Below, piece after piece: positions 56,948 to 64,000 of a DNA stretch of 64,000 bases. Position 1 is the stretch's first letter; each line of letters begins with the position of its first letter. The position numbers and the translations under genes were made by a program. A model generated the notes under the pieces. That model was not told the DNA's origin. It did not search any database and was given only the letters and a program-made list of their open reading frames with translations. The stretch comes from an uncultured Eggerthellaceae bacterium (GTDB lineage Bacteria > Actinomycetota > Coriobacteriia > Coriobacteriales > Eggerthellaceae): the NCBI GenBank assembly GCA_910589125.1, contig CAJURX010000001.1, positions 1 to 64,000 on the forward strand, given 5' to 3'.

Positions 56948-58078
56948 CTACCCGAGCGCATCCAAGGCGCGCTGCGGCGCGAACGCACCGCGCTCCGTGA
57001 TGATGGCAGTGACGAGGTCTGCGGGCGTGATGTCGAATGCGGGATTGATGATATCCACGCCCTCGATCGGATGCGCCGACACCTCGCACGCGCTGCGCTG
57101 CTCGATCCTGATATCCGCACCCGTGAGGGTATCTGGATCGATGGTGGATGTGGGAGCGGCCACATAGAAGGGGATGCCGAAATGCCGAGCGAGCACGGCC
57201 ACGCCCAACGTCCCTATCTTGTTCGCCACATCCCCGTTGGCGGCGATCCTGTCCGCACCGACGATGACGGCATCCACCTCACCTGCTGCCATGACCGAAG
57301 CGGCCATGTCGTCGCAGATGAGCGTCACGGGCACGCCTGCGCGGGCGAGCTCCCATGCCGTGAGGCGCGATCCTTGGCAGACCGGGCGCGTCTCATCGGC
57401 GTACACGCGCACGAGCTTTCCCTGATCCGCAGCCGCATACACCACGCCGAGCGCTGTGCCGTAGAACGAGGTGGCAAGGCTCCCCGCATTGCAATGCGTG
57501 AGCACCGCACAGCCCTGCGGCAGAAGGGCAGCGCCCACCTCGCCGATGCGGCGATTCGCCTCCTCGTCCTCGCGCTGGATCGCGCACGCCTCATCGAAGA
57601 GCGCGCATGCCACCGAACGCGCATCCTCCCCAGCATCCACCCTCTGCTCGGCCAGCGCGACCATGCGCTGCGTGGCCCACATGAGGTTGACGGCCGTAGG
57701 GCGCGCGTCCCCTATGAGCACAGCCGCCTCCTGCACGTGCTGCAAGAACGCGCGGCCTTCATCCGCTCCCGCCGCATCGAAGGCGGCAAGGGCGACAGCG
57801 GCCGCTCCCGCAGCTCCGATGGCAGGCGCTCCGCGCACTGCGAGCTCGCAGATCCACGTGATGACGCAGCGCCAATCAGCGGTGATGAGGTGCTCGACCG
57901 CATCGGGCAGCACCCTCTGATCGAGGCATGCGAGCACAGGAGCATCGGATCCGATGTCCTCAGACGAGATGAGAGCAGCCACCTCCTGGGCAGCTGCTCT
58001 CGATATGACCTGATCTGATGCTTCCCCCGCACGGAAGAGCACGATGGTGCGCGGGAGCCTCTCCATGTGGATGGACAC
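56948..58078 (-). CDS. mtnA: S-methyl-5-thioribose-1-phosphate isomerase
   Basis: Aldose-ketose isomerase of methionine salvage, converting methylthioribose-1-phosphate to methylthioribulose-1-phosphate; related enzymes act on 5-deoxyribose-1-phosphate. 376 residues with RGAPAIGAAGA, THCNAGSLATS carrying the catalytic Cys region, and GADRIAANGDVANKIGT. Start is GTG eight bases after the ppdK stop; an ATG four codons in is possible. No other methionine-salvage gene lies nearby. Confidence 0.9.
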   Translation of the reverse strand: MSIHMERLPRTIVLFRAGEASDQVISRAAAQEVAALISSEDIGSDAPVLACLDQRVLPDAVEHLITADWRCVITWICELAVRGAPAIGAAGAAAVALAAFDAAGADEGRAFLQHVQEAAVLIGDARPTAVNLMWATQRMVALAEQRVDAGEDARSVACALFDEACAIQREDEEANRRIGEVGAALLPQGCAVLTHCNAGSLATSFYGTALGVVYAAADQGKLVRVYADETRPVCQGSRLTAWELARAGVPVTLICDDMAASVMAAGEVDAVIVGADRIAANGDVANKIGTLGVAVLARHFGIPFYVAAPTSTIDPDTLTGADIRIEQRSACEVSAHPIEGVDIINPAFDITPADLVTAIITERGAFAPQRALDALG

Positions 58079-58086
58079 GTGCCGCG

Positions 58087-60807
58087 CTAGTCCTCTTCGA
58101 TGGCAGCTTGAGCCGCAGCGAGGCGAGCGACCGGCACGCGATAGGGCGAGCAGGACACATAATCAAGGCCGATGCGGTTGAAGATGTGGATGGACTCCGG
58201 GTCTCCGCCATGCTCGCCGCACACGCCGCACACGATATCCGGGTTGCCATCATGACCCAGCTCCACGCCCATCTTCACCAGCTTCGCAACGCCATGCTCG
58301 TCGATCGTGGCGAAGGGATTGTGCGTGAGCAGCCTCTCCTGCAGGTACAGCGGGACGAACTCGCCCTCGACATCATCACGGCTGAAGCCGAAGGTCGTCT
58401 GCGTGAGGTCGTTGGTGCCGAAGGAGAAGAAGTCCGCCTGCGTGGCGATCTCATCTGCGGTGAGCGCGGCACGAGGGAGCTCGATCATGGTGCCGATCGG
58501 GATCTCCAGGTCCACACCCTCATCAGATGCCACCTCGGCGATGACCTGCTCAGCCGTCTCGCGCAAGCACGCGAGCTCGCTCACCGTGGACACGAGCGGG
58601 ATCATGATCTCCGGCTTCGGGTCGAAGCCCTCCTTCGCGAGCTTGGCGCATGCGGTGGCGATGGCACGGACCTGCATCTTCGGGAGGATGGGATACATGA
58701 GGCCCAACCTCACGCCGCGCATGCCGAGCATCGGATTCTGCTCCGCGAATGCGTCGATCTTCTCGAGCATCATGCGCTTCTCGGCGATATCGGCCGCAGA
58801 TGCGCCCTTCTCCTCCATGCGCGCAATCTCCACCTCGAGCGCGCGCGGATCATCCAGGAACTCATGCAGCGGCGGATCGAGCAAGCGCACGATGACGGGC
58901 AGCCCATCCATCGCCTTGAACATCTCGTAGAAGTCCCCTGACTGAGCCTCGTAGAGCTCAGCGGTGGCGCGCTCGCGATTCAGCTCATCATCATTCAGGA
59001 TGAAGGATTGGATGATCTGCTTGCGGTCGCCCAAGAACATGTGCTCGGTCCGGCAAAGGCCGATGCCGCCCGCGCCGAACTCGCGTGAGAGGTGCGCGTC
59101 CTCTGGATTGTCGGCGTTGGCGCGCACGCCCAGGCGACGGTATTCGTCCGCCCACTCCAAGATGGTGTCCAGATCCCCCGTGAGCTCGGGCATCACCAGG
59201 TCGACCGCGCCGAGCACGAGGACGCCCGTGGTGCCGTCGATGGAGATCATGTCACCCTCATGGATGACGATATCCGTGCCATTGATGGATGCTTCCTTCT
59301 TCTCCGCGTCGATGCGCAGCGCCTCCACGCCGCACACGCACGGAGCGCCCATGCCACGCGCGATGACGGCGGCGTGCGAGGTCTTGCCACCATGGGAGGT
59401 CAGGATGCCCTCGGCCGCGATCATGCCCGCGAGGTCATCGGGAGTGGTCTCCCAGCGAACGAGGACGGTCTTGCGACCCTCCTCTGCCGCAGCGACGGCA
59501 TCCGCAGCTGAGAACACCGCCTCGCCCACAGCGGCGCCCGGGCTCGCGTTCAGGCCCTTCGCCACCACGTCATAGTGAGCATCCTTGTCGAACTGCGGGT
59601 GCAGGAGCTGATCGAGCTGCTCCGGCTCCACGCGCATGACGGCCTCCTTCTTGGTGATGAGGCCCTCGTTCACCATCTGGATGGCGATATGCAGCGCTGC
59701 CTGAGCGGTCCTCTTGCCCGCGCGCGTCTGGAGCATCCAGAGCTTGCCCTGCTCGATGGTGAACTCGATGTCGCACATGTCGCGGAAGTGGTTCTCGAGC
59801 ACGACGAAGATGTCCTCGAGCTGCTTGCCTGCCTCGCCCAAGCCCTCGACCTCCTTGAGCTCGGCGATGGGGCTCGTGTTCCTGATGCCCGCGACGACGT
59901 CCTCGCCCTGCGCGTTGACCAGGTAATCCCCGTAGAACTCCTTCTCGCCATTGGCGGGGTTGCGCGTGAAGGCGACGCCCGTGGCCGAGGTGTTGCCCTT
60001 GTTGCCGAACACCATGGACTGCACGTTGACGGCGGTCCCCAGGTCATCGGCGATCTTGTTCTTCTTGCGATACAGCGTGGCGCGCGGGTTGTTCCAGCTG
60101 CCGAACACCGCTTCGATGGCCAGCTGCAGCTGCACCATGGGGTCCTGGGGGAACTGCACGGTGCCGTCCACGATGAGCGTGGGGTACTCCTCAGCTGAGA
60201 CGTTCTCGGTGAAGATGCGCTTGAACACGCCCACGAGCTCTTGCAGGTCCTCTGCGGTGAGGTCGGTGTCAGACCTCACGCCGCGCTCGTTCTTGATGGC
60301 CGTGATGGCATTCTCGAATAGGTCGCCATCGAGCCCCATCACGACGTTGGAGAACATCTGGATGAAGCGACGGTATGAATCCCACGCGAAGCGCGGGTTC
60401 TCGGTCTGGGCGATGAGGCCATTGATGGACTGATCGTTCAGGCCCAGGTTCAGCACGGTGTCCATCATGCCCGGCATGGACATGGGTGCACCCGAGCGCA
60501 CCGAGACGAGCAGCGGGTCGGTCGCATCGCCGATCCTCTTGCCCATGCGCTCCTCGAGGTCAGCGCGGTATTCTGCGATGGTATCCAGAGCGCCCTCGGG
60601 CCACACGTTGCCAGCATTCGCATACTCCATGCAGGTCTGGCAGGTGATCGTGAAACCGGGAGGCACCGGCAATCCGATGTTCGCCATCTCAGCGAGGTTC
60701 GCGCCCTTGCCACCCAACACGGACTTCATATCCGTGTTGCCCTCGGTCACGTTCTTCCCCTCGGCATCCTTGCCGAAGGCGTATACGCGCTTGACTGTCT
60801 CGGCCAC
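58087..60807 (-). CDS. ppdK: Pyruvate phosphate dikinase
   Basis: Interconverts pyruvate, ATP and Pi with phosphoenolpyruvate, AMP and PPi. 906 residues: N-terminal nucleotide domain, central swivelling His domain with catalytic His in TSHAAVIARGMG (near 458), and C-terminal TIM barrel with GIGLCRTEHMF and the active Cys in CGVCGEHGGDP. The start is a GTG with AAGGAG six bases upstream; the longer frame has none. Its bifunctional regulator is encoded two genes to the right. Heads the ppdK-mtnA-azlC-azlD run. Confidence 0.97.
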   Translation of the reverse strand: MAETVKRVYAFGKDAEGKNVTEGNTDMKSVLGGKGANLAEMANIGLPVPPGFTITCQTCMEYANAGNVWPEGALDTIAEYRADLEERMGKRIGDATDPLLVSVRSGAPMSMPGMMDTVLNLGLNDQSINGLIAQTENPRFAWDSYRRFIQMFSNVVMGLDGDLFENAITAIKNERGVRSDTDLTAEDLQELVGVFKRIFTENVSAEEYPTLIVDGTVQFPQDPMVQLQLAIEAVFGSWNNPRATLYRKKNKIADDLGTAVNVQSMVFGNKGNTSATGVAFTRNPANGEKEFYGDYLVNAQGEDVVAGIRNTSPIAELKEVEGLGEAGKQLEDIFVVLENHFRDMCDIEFTIEQGKLWMLQTRAGKRTAQAALHIAIQMVNEGLITKKEAVMRVEPEQLDQLLHPQFDKDAHYDVVAKGLNASPGAAVGEAVFSAADAVAAAEEGRKTVLVRWETTPDDLAGMIAAEGILTSHGGKTSHAAVIARGMGAPCVCGVEALRIDAEKKEASINGTDIVIHEGDMISIDGTTGVLVLGAVDLVMPELTGDLDTILEWADEYRRLGVRANADNPEDAHLSREFGAGGIGLCRTEHMFLGDRKQIIQSFILNDDELNRERATAELYEAQSGDFYEMFKAMDGLPVIVRLLDPPLHEFLDDPRALEVEIARMEEKGASAADIAEKRMMLEKIDAFAEQNPMLGMRGVRLGLMYPILPKMQVRAIATACAKLAKEGFDPKPEIMIPLVSTVSELACLRETAEQVIAEVASDEGVDLEIPIGTMIELPRAALTADEIATQADFFSFGTNDLTQTTFGFSRDDVEGEFVPLYLQERLLTHNPFATIDEHGVAKLVKMGVELGHDGNPDIVCGVCGEHGGDPESIHIFNRIGLDYVSCSPYRVPVARLAAAQAAIEED

Positions 60808-60925
60808 AGTGCACTCCTTCGATTTGCCAATGTATGCTCGCCCGCCATCGGGGATGCACGAGAGCACGCGCCCGATGCGAGCGGGACAATGATAGCGATC
60901 AAGCAAGCGCAGATGGAGCCTGCGA

Positions 60926-60940
60926 ACGGGATGATCCCGT
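60926..60940 (-). terminator. Short hairpin after the gene at 60954
   Basis: ACGGGA-TGA-TCCCGT palindrome in the 146-bp gap before ppdK, just after the stop of the membrane-protein gene. No T-run. Low confidence. Confidence 0.3.
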
Positions 60941-60953
60941 GGATGGCAGCCGA

Positions 60954-62576
60954 TCAGACGTACTGGTCGAGCCAGGACTTCTTCGCATATGAGCGATACC
61001 CATTCCCACCCGGTATCTCGACATAGGCGGGGCTATCCTCGAAGTAGGGATCGGTGCCCGCGCCCTCCTCGATGATGAACACGTCGAAGTCGTAACGGTC
61101 GTTGTAGCTATTGAACGAGGTGTTCCCGAGCGCCATCTCGACGTACTCGTAGTAATGGTCCTTGCCCGTGCCGTTGATGGTGGCATTCCAGATCTCCGGG
61201 CGCGGATCCACGTTCACCTTGTACCCGCAGAACTCGACGTAGCCACCCGCGTTGAAGAAGCAGAACACCTTCGTGGTCTGCTTGTCCGCTCCGATGGAGT
61301 CGAGGTAGCGCATCGTCTCGACCGGGGTCCGAGAAGCATCCACGGGCTTCTCTGCGAGCGCGGGCGCACCCCTTGCGATGAGCGCGGAGAGCGCGACCAC
61401 GCCCACGATGAGGATGGCGCACGCCACGGGCCTCGTCGCCCTTCCCTCCTTGAACACCGTGAAGGAGGATGCGCGCGTGGCCCACGCGAGATAGGCGAAG
61501 CAGAAGAGCCCCGCGAGCCAGCGATTCCTGATGAGCATGACAGCGCCCACGATCCCCACGAGCGCGAGGATGAGCAGCGGCAGGTTGATGCGGCGCAGCC
61601 CCATGCGGCCGATGACGCAGACCGTGATGAACATGAGGATGGTGCAGTAGGCATTGATGAAGCTCGCGGCGGGAACGAGGTTGTTCATCTCGCTGATGCG
61701 TCCCTTGTAGCTGGCTGCCCCATATGAGAGGAGCACGTAGAATGCACCGCTCGCACCATAGGGGTTCGCGAACAGCGCAACTGCGCACGCCACGAGCGCG
61801 AGGATGAGCGGCTTGCGCGGATAGGTCGCACAGACCAGCGACACGCCCTTGAGCCTCCCGCGCCGATGCAGCATGGATGCGACATCGGGGATGCAGTACA
61901 GTGCGATGATGAACAGGTCGAACGGCGCGATGGCCGCATGCAGGTTCACGTGCAGCACGACGATCAGCGGGAGGAAGGCGAGCTGCGCCTTGCGCTGATC
62001 GGCGCGATAGCCCTCGCAGAGATAGATGATCCAGACGAATGCGAGCATGGAGTAGAGGTGCGGGCGCACGGAAGCATAGGTGCTGCATGCCACGACGGAT
62101 GCCGCGACCAGCATCATGACCACCTCAGCGCCTGACCGGCTCTGGCGGATCTTGAATGCGAGCGCCGCCATGGATGCGGCCAGTGCGAGGAAGAGCACCA
62201 CCGCGACGATGCCCAAGCCCACGAAGCCGCCCAGCTGATACACCCCATAGGAGATGACGCAGTGCAGCCATTGCTGCGCGATGAAGCCCATGTCCGGATA
62301 GATGGAGAACGGGTTGGTGTACGGGATGCCGTTCTTGACGATGCATTCGCCCGTAGCCAGGAAGAACCAGACATCGTTGTCATAGGAGTTCGCGAACACG
62401 ACCGCTCCCGCGAACACGAGCACGACGCAGCTGAAGAAAGCCGCGAGGACAAGATCGCTCTTCGGCTTCGCATGCGCCCTCAGCTTGAATCCAGGACGAA
62501 GCTCCTCGAAGCTTCGCGGTGCGACCTTCGCCGACATCGCCTCCACCGCACGCCCCTCGACCACGGGCAGCGGCAT
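60954..62576 (-). CDS. Large polytopic membrane protein, GT-C glycosyltransferase-like (unassigned)
   Basis: 540 residues with about eleven membrane helices and a C-terminal soluble part of about 120 residues. The first loop, NSYDNDVWFFLATGECIVKN, with an acidic pair after helix 1 and a Trp-containing second segment (QQWLHCVISYGVYQ), recalls GT-C enzymes that use lipid-linked sugars. The C-terminal segment TTKVFCFFNAGGYVEF occurs in related uncharacterised proteins as I remember them, which is not tested. Start chosen for AAGGAGG five bases upstream. It follows the PPDK regulator gene by 33 bp. Function is not established. Confidence 0.82.
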   Translation of the reverse strand: MPLPVVEGRAVEAMSAKVAPRSFEELRPGFKLRAHAKPKSDLVLAAFFSCVVLVFAGAVVFANSYDNDVWFFLATGECIVKNGIPYTNPFSIYPDMGFIAQQWLHCVISYGVYQLGGFVGLGIVAVVLFLALAASMAALAFKIRQSRSGAEVVMMLVAASVVACSTYASVRPHLYSMLAFVWIIYLCEGYRADQRKAQLAFLPLIVVLHVNLHAAIAPFDLFIIALYCIPDVASMLHRRGRLKGVSLVCATYPRKPLILALVACAVALFANPYGASGAFYVLLSYGAASYKGRISEMNNLVPAASFINAYCTILMFITVCVIGRMGLRRINLPLLILALVGIVGAVMLIRNRWLAGLFCFAYLAWATRASSFTVFKEGRATRPVACAILIVGVVALSALIARGAPALAEKPVDASRTPVETMRYLDSIGADKQTTKVFCFFNAGGYVEFCGYKVNVDPRPEIWNATINGTGKDHYYEYVEMALGNTSFNSYNDRYDFDVFIIEEGAGTDPYFEDSPAYVEIPGGNGYRSYAKKSWLDQYV

Positions 62577-62609
62577 GGCATCCTCCTTGCTCACGAGCGC
62601 ATCTCCCTC

Positions 62610-63533
62610 CTACGCGTCCATGCCATGCGTCTTGGAATACAGGTCCAGCACCTCTTGCGCCGTCTCTTCCACGGCCTTGCCGTCCGTGCGGATCACATAG
62701 CATCCCAACCGGCGCATGAGGGCCCGAGCGGCCTCGAGGTCCTCATAGATGTATTCGGGATCGGCATAGGAGCCTGCGACCGAGACCGCCTGACCGATGC
62801 GACGCGAGCGGATGCTGGAGAGCGCCTCAGGCGTGGACATCAGCCCGAATATGCGCGTGGAATCCACATCGAAGAGCTCCTTCGGTGGCGTGGTGTGAAG
62901 GTCGAGCGGCACATTGGCGACGCTATAGCCATGCTGCGCCAGATAGATGCACAGCGGCGTCTTCGAGGTGCGCGACACGCCGATGATGACGATGTCGGCC
63001 TTGGCGAGGTCGCACGCATTGCGCCCATCGTCGTGCTCGATGGTGAACTCCAGCGCCGCCACCCGCTTGAAGTAGTCGATGTCGGCGATGCGCAGGACGC
63101 CGGGCGTATCGTTGGGCTCTAGGCCGCTCACATCCGCCATGGCGGTGATGGCAGCGGTGAGCAGGTCCACCCCATGCATGTTCTCATGGGAGAGGATGTA
63201 GGCGGACACCTCATCGCGCAGGTCGGGGTCCACGAGCGTATAGAAGATGAGCAGCTGGTCATCCCCCAGCTGCTCGACATGGTACGCGACATGCTCATCG
63301 AGGATGGTGCGCACCTGCTCGAAGGACTTGACCTTGCCGAACACCTCGATCTTGGGATTCTTCACGCCGAACTGCGCGGCAGCGGCTTGCGCCACCGTGC
63401 GCGCGGTCTCTCCCACCGAATCCGATAGGACGTGCACCGTGGGGAACGCAGGCGCGCTGCTTGGCGCACCAGGACGATGAGCAGCTTCAGCGCCCGTCTG
63501 CTTCGAGGATGCCATCGGATGTGCCTGCCCCAT
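62610..63533 (-). CDS. PPDK regulatory protein (bifunctional kinase/pyrophosphorylase, DUF299)
   Basis: Switches pyruvate phosphate dikinase off by ADP-dependent Thr phosphorylation and back on by Pi-dependent dephosphorylation. 307 residues: a low-complexity N terminus, then VHVLSDSVGETARTVAQAAAAQF and the P-loop-like GVSRTSKTPLCIYLAQ, both family signatures. The listed ATG lacks a ribosome site; an ATG at 63515 with GGGGCAGG upstream is the other candidate. It follows glyS by five bases. Its target PPDK is encoded 1.8 kb away on the same strand. Confidence 0.94.
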   Translation of the reverse strand: MGQAHPMASSKQTGAEAAHRPGAPSSAPAFPTVHVLSDSVGETARTVAQAAAAQFGVKNPKIEVFGKVKSFEQVRTILDEHVAYHVEQLGDDQLLIFYTLVDPDLRDEVSAYILSHENMHGVDLLTAAITAMADVSGLEPNDTPGVLRIADIDYFKRVAALEFTIEHDDGRNACDLAKADIVIIGVSRTSKTPLCIYLAQHGYSVANVPLDLHTTPPKELFDVDSTRIFGLMSTPEALSSIRSRRIGQAVSVAGSYADPEYIYEDLEAARALMRRLGCYVIRTDGKAVEETAQEVLDLYSKTHGMDA

Positions 63534-63538
63534 GAGCG

Positions 63539-64000
63539 CTATCGGGATGAGAGCATCCCGAAGTCAGCGACATCGGCGAACACCCCGACGAAGGCATTGA
63601 GGAGCTTCATCCTGTTCGCCCTGATGGTCATATCCTCATCCATGATCATCGTCGCCTCGAACAGCTCGTCGATCGGCTGGCGAAGGGACGCGAGCGCATC
63701 GAGGGCGGTCGGGTAATCCCCGCTCTCAAGGGCCTCAGCCACCTTCGTGCGCGCAGATTCCACCGCATCCGCGAGCGCAGATTCCACTGCATCGAACAAG
63801 CTTGCGTCATAGAGCTCGCCCGCCTCCGCGTCACGCAGGTTGTTGGCGCGCGCATACGCGGTTGACAGGTCCAGGAACGCCTCGGAAGCCTCCTTGCGCG
63901 CCGCATCGAGCGCACGCGCCCGCTCGGCGATGATGACCGGCTCGGTGATGCCCGCAGCGAGCACCGCGTCGATGGCATCGGGCGAGCTCCCGCCATCCTT
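63539..64000 (-). CDS. glyS: Glycyl-tRNA synthetase beta subunit, C-terminal end
   Basis: The visible 153 codons run from the window edge to the stop. They match the anticodon-binding C terminus of bacterial GlyS: DAIDAVLAAG, then a helical bundle, LRQPIDELFEATMIM and ANRMKLLNAFV. Reading continues open to position 64000, so the N-terminal ~540 residues lie outside. Probably preceded by glyQ. It is directly followed by the PPDK regulator. Confidence 0.9.
   Translation of the reverse strand, partial: KDGGSSPDAIDAVLAAGITEPVIIAERARALDAARKEASEAFLDLSTAYARANNLRDAEAGELYDASLFDAVESALADAVESARTKVAEALESGDYPTALDALASLRQPIDELFEATMIMDEDMTIRANRMKLLNAFVGVFADVADFGMLSSR

Overview
The window is 64 kb of dense, high-GC bacterial chromosome with almost only core genes. 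Products and gene order suggest an anaerobic actinobacterium, probably class Coriobacteriia (Eggerthella/Slackia-like relatives). The reasons are the high GC content, many ATGA/GTGA gene overlaps, ferredoxin-dependent 2-oxoacid oxidation, pyruvate phosphate dikinase with its bifunctional regulator, Pta/AckA fermentation, and UDP-galactopyranose mutase. That placement is inference from the gene set, not a database match. No insertion sequence, prophage, CRISPR array, rRNA operon or replication origin was seen. Most genes lie on the minus strand.

Layout, left to right. (1) 1-6.4 kb: lepA (3' end outside the window), rpsT with an unusually long tail, holA, and the competence pair comEA-comEC behind a promoter region carrying phased short repeats. 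(2) 6.4-18.3 kb: one long minus-strand unit pyrR-pyrB-pyrC-carA-carB-pyrK-pyrD-pyrF-gmk-rpoZ-thiI. It starts from a clear promoter and carries a PyrR-binding RNA element at the 5' end of its leader; pyrE is absent. (3) 18.4-21.5 kb: pta and ackA face each other across a 34-bp perfect palindrome, followed by the operon Zn-peptidase-xseA-xseB-HIT. (4) 23.5-34.5 kb: rnd, a lipid-kinase-like gene, terC, an unknown membrane-anchored protein, tRNA-Pro(GGG), then ileS-lspA-rluD-coaBC and degV. (5) 34.5-40.8 kb: glf with a GT2 glycosyltransferase (galactofuranose glycan), a polar amino-acid ABC transporter whose permease carries a secreted N-terminal domain, and a membrane protein that may hold TPR-like helices.

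(6) 40.8-45.9 kb: an energy or amino-acid fermentation operon encoding an HTH-cupin regulator, an acyl-CoA synthetase, and the four subunits of a 2-oxoacid:ferredoxin oxidoreductase. (7) 46-55.8 kb: a maintenance cluster rplS, rnhB, yraN, comM, dprA, trmFO, a Xer recombinase, def, fmt, rsmB. (8) 55.9-64 kb: ppdK-mtnA-azlC-azlD, then a large unknown membrane protein, the PPDK regulator, and the 3' end of glyS.

Together the genes cover pyrimidine synthesis, translation, DNA uptake and recombination (comEA, comEC, dprA, comM), and an anaerobic acyl-CoA/acetate/pyruvate economy. Nothing amounts to a clearly new defence or mobile system. The most unusual signals are the repeat array upstream of comEA, the S20 tail, the terminator hairpin embedded in the permease signal-peptide codons, and the permease ectodomain.
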